Position numbers and translations under genes: made by a program
Part shown: positions 1-7,097 of the stretch, piece after piece
Layout of the letters: the number at the start of each line of letters is the position of its first letter
Position numbering within the stretch: position 1 is the stretch's first letter
Notes under the pieces: model-generated
Databases searched by the model: none
The model's input: the letters and a program-made list of their open reading frames with translations, nothing else
Told to the model about the DNA's origin: nothing
Virus record (IMG/VR): IMGVR_UViG_3300009703_002114
Coordinates: 1 to 25,161 of that record
From: a virus
Strand: one strand, 5' to 3'
Length of the DNA stretch: 25,161 nt

Positions 1-750
1 ATATTCGTATCTCTCAAAAGTATTAGTCCAATCTACATATATCGAACCTGTGTAATCAGTAACTACAGGTTCATATGGTGGTATTCTCATATTCTCTATA
101 CCTGTTTCTTCTACTTTCATTGTATAAGATTTCTTATCAGCCATTACACGAACAACTTCCATACCAAAACTTGGATATAGTTTATTGTCTACTGAAATAA
201 CTAATGGTATTCTTCGAACTGAACCATCAACTTCAGGAGATGACGATAACATCCCAGCCCCATCAGAGCTTTTTGAATGTATATTATTTACTACAGACTT
301 ATACTTATATGCGAAGGTGTTAGCATCACCATTACCTAGAGTAGCAGTCCCTACATGAGGAGCTACACTTTCTAAGCCCTTCGTTGAAGTTGTTGATGAC
401 AAAACAATGCCATTGTCTTTTACCCATGATGCAAATATCTCATCTCCACCAAATCTATCTACATCAGCGAACATTGGTGTGAATGCTATGATACCAGCAT
501 TGTTGTTTCTTAAATCAGATATTAACTGAGCGAATTGTTGTCTTGGAAATGGCCATTGACCAAATGTGTTTAAAGATTTTTCTCCGATATCAATAAGAAC
601 TATTGATTCATTTTGAACTTGTTCTTCTGTCTTTTGATAATAATCAAAGTTGATTACTCTGAGTTGTTCTACTATACTTGGGTCATATATTCTTAGACTG
701 ATTAATCCGACTAGAACTATGATACAAGACCATATTGAAGTTAGTTTCAT
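1..750 (-). CDS. CHASE2-domain membrane sensor protein (C-terminus outside window)
   Basis: An open frame starts with ATG at 750 and runs 250 codons to the window edge without a stop. It overlaps the stop of the upstream curlin-like gene as ATGA. An N-terminal hydrophobic segment (about residues 4-19) is followed by features typical of CHASE2, an extracytoplasmic sensor domain usually fused to cyclases, kinases or channels: 'FDYYQK' near residue 40, 'VLIDIGEKSLNTFGQWPFPR' near 53-72, 'AGIIAFTPMFAD' near 85, 'DGSVRRIPLVI' near 180 and 'LYPSFGMEVVR' near 195. The output domain, if any, lies left of the window. It is the last visible gene of the late csgF-csgG operon. FecR and CHASE2 proteins are known to occur together in bacteria, which fits the FecR gene two positions upstream. 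The family call rests on motif order by eye; the ligand is unknown. Confidence 0.72.
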   Translation of the reverse strand, partial: MKLTSIWSCIIVLVGLISLRIYDPSIVEQLRVINFDYYQKTEEQVQNESIVLIDIGEKSLNTFGQWPFPRQQFAQLISDLRNNNAGIIAFTPMFADVDRFGGDEIFASWVKDNGIVLSSTTSTKGLESVAPHVGTATLGNGDANTFAYKYKSVVNNIHSKSSDGAGMLSSSPEVDGSVRRIPLVISVDNKLYPSFGMEVVRVMADKKSYTMKVEETGIENMRIPPYEPVVTDYTGSIYVDWTNTFERYEY

Positions 751-1568
751 TGTTGTGTAACACTAATTGTACACCCACCAACAGTTACACAATTTTGAGA
801 CAAAGTATATGTTTGTGTTGTGTTTCCCTTTTGAACTAAAGTTAAATCTGTTGGTTGTGATCCCAATAATGATACTGTAGCTGTATGAGCTCCATTGTCT
901 CTTTGATTAACAAACACATCATTGCCATCTGAATTTCTAATTGTAAGTGTTAATGTTTTATTTCCATTCTGAGCTTGTCTAGCGTATACTTCGTTATCGT
1001 CTGTATAGATGTTAGCTGTAATAGAATGTTGAATACCAGATGTATCCATCTTTTGACTTCCAATAAATGTATTATCATCACCATGTATATCTAGTCTTAC
1101 AAAATTTCCACCAGGTTCGTTGTTATCATAATTCCATGTTGGACTTGTACTGTCATTGAGAGAATATCCTTGACCAAACTTAACTACATTATCATCACCC
1201 CATACATGAAATTGAAAATCGTTATCATTACAACTTGAAGTTGAACACTTTTGACGAATATCCATATTATTTCTTAGTCCGTCTAAATCACCACCCCAAC
1301 TATATCCTGAACCCCAAGCATCAGTATACCCAATATAGTTATTGTTTCCAAATTGTAAAAGATTAACTGTATTGTCATTATGATTAAAAGAAAATCTAAT
1401 CAAATTAGTATGACCAATTTGATCAATACTAAGATTTAAATTATCACTAGCACCAGTGGCAACTTGATCTAGATGTATATGATTATGTGTATCATCAGCC
1501 AGACTGTTTAATGATAATAACGACACTATCGCCGTCATTAACAATAATTGAATTTTTAACACCTTCAT
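747..1568 (-). CDS. Secreted curlin-like repeat protein (second copy)
   Basis: 273 aa from ATG 1568; a GTG two codons upstream would give the longer form. A signal peptide ends near 'LNSLADD'. The mature part is rich in Asn, Asp, Gln, Gly, Thr and Ser and repeats short alternating beta-strand/turn units such as 'IDQIGHTNLIRF', 'LLQFGNNNYIGY', 'WGDDNVVKFGQG' and 'HGDDNTFIGSQ', ending 'TISVTQQ'. This resembles the Q-x-G-x-x-N pattern of curlin repeats (CsgA/CsgB), though the units are irregular. With CsgG and CsgF in the same operon, it is probably a substrate or surface product of that pore. Cys pairs near residues 109-114 and at the C-terminus could form disulfides. Its start lies inside the FecR gene (about 74-nt overlap), so translation is probably coupled. 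A true amyloid nature is inferred, not shown. Confidence 0.7.
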   Translation of the reverse strand: MKVLKIQLLLMTAIVSLLSLNSLADDTHNHIHLDQVATGASDNLNLSIDQIGHTNLIRFSFNHNDNTVNLLQFGNNNYIGYTDAWGSGYSWGGDLDGLRNNMDIRQKCSTSSCNDNDFQFHVWGDDNVVKFGQGYSLNDSTSPTWNYDNNEPGGNFVRLDIHGDDNTFIGSQKMDTSGIQHSITANIYTDDNEVYARQAQNGNKTLTLTIRNSDGNDVFVNQRDNGAHTATVSLLGSQPTDLTLVQKGNTTQTYTLSQNCVTVGGCTISVTQQ

Positions 1569-2655
1569 TTTCACTCTCTATATTTACACTCGACTGTATT
1601 GGTATTCTAATATCTATGATTCCATTAACTTCTCTATAAAACCATATTTGACCTGCAGCTTCGTCTATTATTGTATTATATTGTGTGGTCTTATCAAATC
1701 CTAAAGCTGTACCTACTATGTTTCCTTCTGTAGAACCTGTTTGACCTTTATCTCTTGCTTTTTGTTTTATTATATTTATTTCTTCAAAGAGTTTAAGAAC
1801 ATCTTGAAGAAAGTCTACATCTAGTAAGTCCATATCTAACTCACTAAATTCTAAATCTTCACCTCCATCGTCCCAATCTTCTTTCAGATAATCTATATCT
1901 AAATCATTAAAGTCTAAAAGACTGTCACTGCTATCATCACGAGCTTCTGCAGCTTCGTCTGTAGCGTCTGTAACTTCTTGTGGTGGTGAAACAATAAACA
2001 TATTATCTATTGAATCTAAATTCATAATATTATCTAACACTACAGGTTGAACAGGTGGTGTCGATATATTAGACACCATTGTAGCCTGAAATGCTTCATT
2101 CAAAACAACTACGCCACCTTCATTCGTAACTGTTATTTCACCAGACGGACTACAATCTCCGTCTACAGTACATTCTGTTTCGGGTAAAAGAATTACTAAA
2201 CTTCTACCAAGTTCATCAACACTTGTTGTAAAACTTGTCCCTCTCACACCAATCGTTGCCGTTGGTGTTGTGATTACAATATTCTCTACTGGTACTAGAC
2301 CCAACTTACCTGTTGTAAATCTAGCTGTTCCAGATACAAAACTCATAGCCATTTTAGACTTTGATGGATCTGGATCAAAATAGTATTCATCTATTACTAC
2401 TTCTGTATGTTCAGTAAGTTTCAAATTTGTTTCATCAACAAACTTGATGTTCATTCTACCTTGAGCTGTTTCTATAGAATCTTTAAAGAATATATCTTCT
2501 CCGATTCCACCAGCTAAAATTTCACCCGTACCTCTTACTATACCTGAACTACCATTGTGTTCAGTTATATCACCTATGTCATTTGCGTAAACAAAAGTAG
2601 TAAGTAGACAAACATTAATCGCCAGTATCTTTTTGATTAATTGTAATCGTTGCAT
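1495..2655 (-). CDS. Secreted FecR-domain protein with acidic C-terminal region
   Basis: 386 aa from ATG 2655 (a TTG four codons upstream is less likely). The signal peptide ends around 'TTFVYAND'. Residues about 25-190 match the FecR domain: 'GIVRGTGEILAGG', 'QGRMNIKFVDETNLKLTEHT', 'GTARFTTG' and the hallmark 'TPTATIGVRGTSF'. Such secreted domains often accompany surface adhesins, as well as their classical role as anti-sigma regulators. No cytoplasmic anti-sigma segment is visible here, so a structural or assembly role fits better than transcriptional signalling. After the domain comes a highly acidic Asp/Glu/Leu stretch (about residues 225-290), then a final beta-rich part. The gene lies between the two curlin-like genes and overlaps both, which points to a shared assembly. 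Its exact role is unknown. Confidence 0.78.
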   Translation of the reverse strand: MQRLQLIKKILAINVCLLTTFVYANDIGDITEHNGSSGIVRGTGEILAGGIGEDIFFKDSIETAQGRMNIKFVDETNLKLTEHTEVVIDEYYFDPDPSKSKMAMSFVSGTARFTTGKLGLVPVENIVITTPTATIGVRGTSFTTSVDELGRSLVILLPETECTVDGDCSPSGEITVTNEGGVVVLNEAFQATMVSNISTPPVQPVVLDNIMNLDSIDNMFIVSPPQEVTDATDEAAEARDDSSDSLLDFNDLDIDYLKEDWDDGGEDLEFSELDMDLLDVDFLQDVLKLFEEINIIKQKARDKGQTGSTEGNIVGTALGFDKTTQYNTIIDEAAGQIWFYREVNGIIDIRIPIQSSVNIESENEGVKNSIIVNDGDSVVIIIKQSG

Positions 2656-3352
2656 TTTCACTATCAAAATCCGCTATTAGTTCACTATGACATGAACTTA
2701 TGCCGGTAGGACAAGTTCCAGAACTCTGAACAATATCAATATTACCACTAGATTGAATTAATTCTAAATCAATTTTATGATATGCTCCATCTGTCATATT
2801 TGTATTGACATCATTAGAACTACCTGTAACATCTACATCATATCTTGCATCGTCAACTTCAATAACAGTTGTAAATACATTAGAACTACCTGAAACATCT
2901 AAATCGAAATCTAGTCTTTCAGAAGACTGTGCTGCACCCCAATCTAAGTTCATAGTATTTGAACTACCAGACCAAGTTGCTAACAAGTTTGATGCGTCAG
3001 CTGAACCTGATGCACCAATAGTTTGATCCCAAATATTACTATTACCTGTCATATTAACACTATAAGTAGATTGATCAAGAATCATTGGACCATATATCTG
3101 GTTCAAATTACCAATCATATCCATGTTAATTGTATTAGTTGTACCTGAAATTACCATTGCTGTACCACAGAGTCCACTAGATATAGTCCCACAGATTTTG
3201 TTACCATAACCAATCTGATCAATGGTTAATGTCAATGTATCACCTGTTTGATCTAATTTGATAACATTATCTGTTGTTGCTTCAGCGAACAATAATGTAG
3301 GTGTGAATAATGTAAAGAATAATATCTTATTCAATATTTTCTTCATTTTCAT
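2615..3352 (-). CDS. Secreted curlin-like repeat protein (first copy)
   Basis: 245 aa; ATG at 3352 or, two codons later, at 3346, with a GAGGA ribosome site spaced better for the second. A signal peptide ends at 'TLLFAEA'. The mature chain is made of short Asn/Ser/Gly/Thr units: 'IDQIGYGNKICG', 'MIGNLNQIYG', 'VNMTGNSNIWDQTIG', 'DVSGSSNVFTT', 'DVTGSSNDVNTN' and 'DIVQSSG', ending 'ATITINQKDTGD'. The x-G-x-x-N-x-x-x-x-Q rhythm resembles curlin repeats (CsgA/CsgB). It has the same N-terminal start (MKMK) and layout as the curlin-like gene at 747-1568, so the two are probably diverged paralogues. It starts inside the csgG gene (26-nt overlap). It is likely exported through CsgG; polymerisation is inferred. 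Confidence 0.72.
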   Translation of the reverse strand: MKMKKILNKILFFTLFTPTLLFAEATTDNVIKLDQTGDTLTLTIDQIGYGNKICGTISSGLCGTAMVISGTTNTINMDMIGNLNQIYGPMILDQSTYSVNMTGNSNIWDQTIGASGSADASNLLATWSGSSNTMNLDWGAAQSSERLDFDLDVSGSSNVFTTVIEVDDARYDVDVTGSSNDVNTNMTDGAYHKIDLELIQSSGNIDIVQSSGTCPTGISSCHSELIADFDSENATITINQKDTGD

Positions 3353-4268
3353 TTTCCTCGTTATTATTATTATTATTTTCTTCGGTGATTAAAACTATTT
3401 CAACTTCATCAAAAACCTCAGAAACTTCTTTTTTAATTTTAGTTTCTGTTACAGGCCATTGAATAGTCCAATATCCTTTTTCATCACCTTGAAGTATTAA
3501 TTCGTAAACAGCAGCTTCGATAGCTGATCGAACACTTCTGGTTACACTCTCATTCTCGGTCATACCGTCTTCGACTTCTACTAGTTGAGTATCCATCTCT
3601 ACGAATCTAAAAACATCAAATCCTTCAGCGACCGATAAAATAGTCTTTGATGTCTGTACATTTAATAAAATTTCACCCGTAAGAACACTTACTGCTCTCA
3701 AGTGAACAACTACGATATCTCTACGATAAGCTTGTTGAGCTCCTATGCCAAGATACCGTGCACCTCTTCCTCCAGTTTCTATATTGGTATCATATCCAAT
3801 AATTCCACCTTCCAAAATAATCCCAGCGAACAAGAGTGGTGCTAATTTTTTCTCCTCTTGATACGCTTCTCTTGTTGTTCTTACTATTTGACGCTCTCTT
3901 GTCAAATGGTCTATACCAACTCTTTCTACTACACGAAACCATGTACCATCACCTGCTGTTTTCAAAGCATCGATTAACATAGTCTCTGTACCTTGTGATA
4001 CTGCTGTACTAAACATAGCAGCGTCACCTTTCTGTTTTCTTTGACCTGTTTTATCTAAAAACTTATAAACTGCTATAACAGGTTTTTCTTTAGCTGGTGG
4101 TAAAGATAATAGTTTTTCGTGTGTTGGTAATTCTATAACTTCTGGTTCTTCTGAACATTCAACAAATTTTGAACAGTTTGTATCGTGTACACCTTTAACA
4201 CTTACCATAGATGCACAACTACTCAATAGTAGAAGGCTAAAAACACCTAATCCTATTCTGAAATTCAT
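3327..4268 (-). CDS. csgG: CsgG-like curli secretion channel lipoprotein
   Basis: 313 aa, close to bacterial CsgG (about 277) plus a tail. The N-terminal lipobox 'LLLSSC' puts the lipidated Cys at 18. Strong CsgG landmarks follow in order: 'VAVYKFLDKTGQ'-type strand near 64, 'STAVSQGTETMLIDALK' near 87-104, 'WFRVVERVGIDHLTRERQ' near 110-127, 'GIILEGGIIGYDTNIETGG' and 'GARYLGIGA' near 149-176, then 'LTGEILLNVQTSKTILSV'. In bacteria CsgG forms a nonameric outer-membrane pore that exports curlins with CsgE and CsgF. The tail after 'YWTIQWP' is an odd Glu/Asn-rich extension with an Asn run coded by a trinucleotide repeat. The gene directly follows csgF with no gap, and its GGAGG ribosome site is formed by the last Gly codons of csgF. 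No CsgE is seen here. Confidence 0.93.
   Translation of the reverse strand: MNFRIGLGVFSLLLLSSCASMVSVKGVHDTNCSKFVECSEEPEVIELPTHEKLLSLPPAKEKPVIAVYKFLDKTGQRKQKGDAAMFSTAVSQGTETMLIDALKTAGDGTWFRVVERVGIDHLTRERQIVRTTREAYQEEKKLAPLLFAGIILEGGIIGYDTNIETGGRGARYLGIGAQQAYRRDIVVVHLRAVSVLTGEILLNVQTSKTILSVAEGFDVFRFVEMDTQLVEVEDGMTENESVTRSVRSAIEAAVYELILQGDEKGYWTIQWPVTETKIKKEVSEVFDEVEIVLITEENNNNNNEENENEENIE
3361..3375. repeat. Trinucleotide (TTA)5 microsatellite in the csgG tail
   Basis: Five tandem TTA units on the plus strand encode, on the minus strand, five AAT Asn codons followed by AAC in the Glu/Asn-rich C-terminus of CsgG. Gain or loss of a unit would change tail length without shifting the frame. Confidence 0.8.
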
Positions 4269-4823
4269 CTATCCTCCAAACTGACCACTACCGATAGGTA
4301 TGGTTATAACTGTCTCTGTACCGTCTTCTGCTATAATAGTCAATACAATAACTTCTTCTCCGATAACACAACCTTCCATCTCAGCTGTATTACAAGTAGT
4401 TTTTTGATATGATATTGTATTTCCTTCTAAAGCAAAACTACCGAATGTTGCTTGTACACAGGTAGGATCTACTGTAAGGTCACATTGTTTAAATAATGAT
4501 TCAACTAACTGTTTAGAAAGTTGAGAATAAATTCTACTTTCCAAGTTCCTCATGAACTTAGCCATAGTAGTATTTTCAGCTTCTCTTTGAGCTGCTAATA
4601 AAGCTGACTCTATATCTTTTTGAATAGCGTCACGCCTTGACTTTTCCTGATTCTCAATAGTAAGATAATGTGCTGATGTACCTATACCACTGAAGCTCGG
4701 ATTTTTAAATTTATGTGTTAACTCATCTGCAGATACAGAAGGAGTTAAAGCAAATATTGAGATTAAGAAGATACCTATTAAAGTAACTACTTCAAATTTA
4801 TCTCTAAGTTTTTTTATCTTCAT
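4269..4823 (-). CDS. csgF: CsgF-like curli assembly protein
   Basis: 184 aa from ATG 4823. An upstream in-frame ATG (4859) gives 12 extra charged residues before the signal peptide and is less likely. The signal peptide ends near 'TPSVSADE'. The mature N-terminus 'ELTHKFKNPSFSG' is the CsgF signature, matching the F-x-N-P-x-F segment of E. coli CsgF that plugs into the CsgG pore. 'FMRNLESRIYSQLSKQL' corresponds to the helix after it and 'TVITIPIG' to the C-terminal strands. Unlike E. coli CsgF it has four Cys (C-x7-C and C-x7-C) in the C-terminal half. In bacteria CsgF couples secretion to nucleation at the cell surface. It comes just before csgG and overlaps the upstream membrane-protein gene by 20 nt. 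Confidence 0.88.
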   Translation of the reverse strand: MKIKKLRDKFEVVTLIGIFLISIFALTPSVSADELTHKFKNPSFSGIGTSAHYLTIENQEKSRRDAIQKDIESALLAAQREAENTTMAKFMRNLESRIYSQLSKQLVESLFKQCDLTVDPTCVQATFGSFALEGNTISYQKTTCNTAEMEGCVIGEEVIVLTIIAEDGTETVITIPIGSGQFGG

Positions 4824-5130
4824 GTTGTTTCTCTGCGAGAGCTTCCTTTTCCTCGACATCTTCTAAGAACTTTTGTCTCTCTCTATATTCTAATACGACA
4901 TTAACCTTTTGTTGTAATCGTATCATATCTTGGTCAAGCATCCTTACTTGATCTATCAACCTGATTAATTGCATGTGCATTTTCTCAATTTCAGGTTCTA
5001 ATTCATTAGAAATGAATTGCCAAACATAATATATAAAATATCCCATACCAACGGCAAGGACAATCGGAAAACCATAATCATTAATTAGTTGAACAATCGT
5101 AGGATCGTTACTTATAGCTATTTCGTCCAT
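4804..5130 (-). CDS. Small membrane protein with coiled-coil tail
   Basis: 108 aa. One transmembrane helix at about residues 23-42 ('PIVLAVGMGYFIYYVWQF') follows a short acidic N-terminus. A long charged helix 'EIEKMHMQLIRLIDQVRMLD' with heptad spacing then continues to a Lys/Glu-rich end, predicting coiled-coil assembly. Its topology and 'MGYFI' core match the preceding gene (5130-5423), so the two may be diverged copies or partners. It starts by a TAATG overlap with that gene and overlaps csgF at its end, so it belongs to the late csgF-csgG unit. No family is recognised. A holin-like or pore-anchoring role is possible but unproven. Confidence 0.72.
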   Translation of the reverse strand: MDEIAISNDPTIVQLINDYGFPIVLAVGMGYFIYYVWQFISNELEPEIEKMHMQLIRLIDQVRMLDQDMIRLQQKVNVVLEYRERQKFLEDVEEKEALAEKQHEDKKT

Positions 5131-5423
5131 TAATCTCTCCTAGCGTCAATTTTTCCATCTTCAACAAAGTTACTAGCTCGAGCTACGCGGTCGATTGGTG
5201 GAGTAAGTTCTAATGCACTACTAACTAATAGGTCTATTTTAATCATTTCATTATTCATTGTGTTTACTCTTGTTTCTAAACTCTTACAAAACATAGTAAG
5301 AGTACTAATAGAATCAACTAAACCACCTAAAATCTGTTTTAGGATTAAGAATATGAAATAACCCATTAGTAAAGCACCCGCTACCGGAGCACCTACTTCC
5401 ATTATCAGTTCAAATATTTCCAT
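5130..5423 (-). CDS. Small membrane protein, first gene of the late curli-type operon
   Basis: 97 aa. A transmembrane helix at about residues 12-33 ('GAPVAGALLMGYFIFLIL') is followed by an amphipathic helix 'TLTMFCKSLETRVNTMNNEM' and a polar tail. It starts at ATG 5423 with a good GGAG ribosome site, 22 nt after a T4-type late promoter, and so leads the operon holding csgF and csgG. It shares layout and the 'MGYFI' core with the next gene. Function is not recognised; late timing and its small single-helix form would suit a holin-like or scaffold protein, but nothing in the sequence decides this. Confidence 0.75.
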   Translation of the reverse strand: MEIFELIMEVGAPVAGALLMGYFIFLILKQILGGLVDSISTLTMFCKSLETRVNTMNNEMIKIDLLVSSALELTPPIDRVARASNFVEDGKIDARRD

Positions 5424-5445
5424 ACAATCTCCATTTCTATACTAC

Positions 5446-5453
5446 TATTTATA
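5446..5453 (-). promoter_or_regulatory. T4-type late promoter (TATAAATA) for the csgF-csgG operon
   Basis: The minus strand reads TATAAATA, the core of T4 late promoters read by the gp55 sigma factor, 22 nt before the ATG at 5423 and directly after the poly-T of the terminator. The gene for gp55 is not in the window. Confidence 0.72.
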
Positions 5454-5483
5454 AAAAAAGGGAGACAAAGAATGCCTCCCTTT
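5453..5483 (-). terminator. Rho-independent terminator after the IscA-like gene
   Basis: On the minus strand AAAGGGAG (5483-5476) pairs with CTCCCTTT (5464-5457) around an 11-nt loop and runs straight into a T tract. It lies about 20 nt past the stop of the IscA-like gene and separates that unit from the late curli-type operon. Confidence 0.82.
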
Positions 5484-5501
5484 CATATTTTTTTAATGGA
5501 T

Positions 5502-5825
5502 TTAGATTGAGAAAGATTCACCACAACCACAATAAGCAGTTGCGTTTGGATTAACAAAGGTAAATCCTTCATTTATACCGTGATATTGATAGTCTAGTTG
5601 CATACCATGTAGATATTCTACTGATGCTTGGTTTGTCCAAATACTAAAAGTCCCATAATTGACTTCTAAATCATCTTCGTCTGGTTCTCCTCTTAGAAAA
5701 TCAAACTCGTAAGCAAACCCATTACAACCACTACCTTTAACTCCAATCCTTATGTTAGGATTTTCATGTTGTTGTGTTTTCTCTTGAAGCTTTATAAGTG
5801 CTTCGTCTGTTAGTTCAACTATCAT
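5502..5825 (-). CDS. IscA/HesB-type iron-sulfur cluster carrier
   Basis: 107 aa, the usual length of A-type Fe-S carriers (IscA, ErpA, HesB). It shows the three conserved cysteines: C34 in 'VKGSGCNGFAYEF' and C99/C101 in 'TAYCGCGESF'. In bacteria these proteins bind and pass Fe-S clusters to apoenzymes; HesB-like genes are known in marine T4-like phages. Here it may serve host metabolism or phage Fe-S enzymes such as QueE, which is inference. It follows the 54-aa membrane gene by 4 nt, under a late-type promoter at 6024-6031, and is closed by a terminator. Confidence 0.92.
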   Translation of the reverse strand: MIVELTDEALIKLQEKTQQHENPNIRIGVKGSGCNGFAYEFDFLRGEPDEDDLEVNYGTFSIWTNQASVEYLHGMQLDYQYHGINEGFTFVNPNATAYCGCGESFSI

Positions 5826-5829
5826 TCAG

Positions 5830-5994
5830 TTACTTTTCTTCTGAATAGATAGTCCACAGACCATAAACTAAAGCAGGCCATGCCAATAATTTGACAACAG
5901 GTGCTGCGACAAGTACTAATAGAGATAATCCTACTATTGTTATGCCGTCCCATGATGTTCTTTCGGCTAATCTAGCCTTTATGAAATCTATCAT
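5830..5994 (-). CDS. 54-aa membrane protein
   Basis: ATG at 5994, TAA at 5830-5832. The short basic N-terminus 'MIDFIKARLAERTSW' precedes a hydrophobic stretch 'ITIVGLSLLVLVAAPVVKLL' that could span the membrane, and a polar end 'TIYSEEK'. It lies between a TATAAATA late-type promoter (29 nt upstream) and the IscA-like gene. No family is recognised. Its position and composition support a real gene. Confidence 0.65.
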   Translation of the reverse strand: MIDFIKARLAERTSWDGITIVGLSLLVLVAAPVVKLLAWPALVYGLWTIYSEEK

Positions 5995-6023
5995 ATTTAC
6001 TCCGTTTTTTAGTTACCTTAAGT

Positions 6024-6031
6024 TATTTATA
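6024..6031 (-). promoter_or_regulatory. T4-type late promoter (TATAAATA) for the 54-aa protein and IscA-like gene
   Basis: Exact TATAAATA on the minus strand in the short gap after the ATP-grasp gene stop (6036) and 29 nt before the ATG at 5994, the same arrangement as the promoter at 5446-5453. Confidence 0.65.
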
Positions 6032-6035
6032 AGAG

Positions 6036-7097
6036 TTATGGTGTTAACACCGGCCAAATACTACGATCTTTATAATTTTCTAGTATTATTTTTGTTGGAG
6101 AATCTTTTGATATTTCTTCTATACCATTTAGACCAGGATTTGCATTTACTTCTAGACAATATGGAACTTCGTTTTCTCTATCTTCTGAGGGAAGTAAATC
6201 TACACCTACTAATCTACCACGAAATTCTTCTGCTATTCTAATTGCTTCTGTTTTTTCTAGTTCTGTTAATTCTATTTCTTCTGTATTTGCACCCATTGAA
6301 GCATTACTTCTAATATCATCACTCATAACATTTCTTTTCATAGCACCTACAACTTGATTTTCACAAACAACTACTCTTATATCATATTCTATATCAATAA
6401 ATTCTTGAATAATAATAGGCAAATATTTGTTATATAATAACTGCATTTGAATTAATGATTTTAATGACCTTAAACTTTCAACCACTACAACACCAACTCC
6501 TGTTTGTGTACCTGTAGATGATTTTAATACTAGTGGAAAATCTGTACCTAATTTTTTAACAGTATCTTCAACTGTTTCAGAATGAACTATAGGTTCTGTT
6601 TTAGGTGTTCTGATATCTTTTTGTAGACATTTTAAATAACTCATGTATTTACTATTACATAAATCATAACAATCTATTGAGTTAAGAATAAAGTATCCTT
6701 CTTCTTCTAAATTTTTCATCATATCATACCAATTTCTACTACCTGTAAAGTTTAATGTACCTAATCCTCTAGGCATTATAATCCAATCTGCAGGATTTAT
6801 TTTTATTGGTTTTTGATATTTGTAATTACCTTTTTGGTCAGGTAATTCAACTTCTAAGGTGTCATCTAAAGGAAAAGAATTGACTTCATGACCACTATTA
6901 GTTTTATTGATATGCATACCAACAAAATCTGCGTGTGCTATTGTAATACCTAGTTGTTTTGCAACTTTATCAATTATAGGTGTTGATGGTTCTTCTCGTG
7001 CTGTGTCTCTAACAGATGCAGCTGAATGACTTATAACTAGAATGTTATAAGGTTTGATATCTTCTGAGAGATTTACAAATTCTTTAAGACTTTTCAT
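6036..7097 (-). CDS. RimK-like ATP-grasp ligase
   Basis: 353 aa. The middle and C-terminal parts show the ATP-grasp fold: 'NSKYMSYLKCL' near 148-158, the Lys and glycine-rich loop 'PLVLKSSTGTQTGVGVVVVE' near 188-207, 'IIQEFIDIEYDIRVVV' near 228-243, and the metal-binding 'YCLEVNANPGLNGIE' near 312-326. This is the RimK/glutathione-synthetase subgroup, which joins a carboxylate to an amine with ATP (RimK adds Glu to ribosomal protein S6). The N-terminal ~120 residues differ from cellular RimK and include the 'MKSLKEFV' opening. The substrate cannot be read from sequence; protein tailing or a small-molecule ligation are options. It overlaps the upstream 78-aa gene by 14 nt. Confidence 0.88.
   Translation of the reverse strand: MKSLKEFVNLSEDIKPYNILVISHSAASVRDTAREEPSTPIIDKVAKQLGITIAHADFVGMHINKTNSGHEVNSFPLDDTLEVELPDQKGNYKYQKPIKINPADWIIMPRGLGTLNFTGSRNWYDMMKNLEEEGYFILNSIDCYDLCNSKYMSYLKCLQKDIRTPKTEPIVHSETVEDTVKKLGTDFPLVLKSSTGTQTGVGVVVVESLRSLKSLIQMQLLYNKYLPIIIQEFIDIEYDIRVVVCENQVVGAMKRNVMSDDIRSNASMGANTEEIELTELEKTEAIRIAEEFRGRLVGVDLLPSEDRENEVPYCLEVNANPGLNGIEEISKDSPTKIILENYKDRSIWPVLTP

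Noticed and set aside
5891-6241. Plus-strand open frames, including this one and those near 2805, 9604, 10516, 12281, 12766, 16311, 19732, 22091 and 24427.
   Set aside because: They lie opposite better-supported minus-strand genes, have biased composition and no family motifs or ribosome sites.
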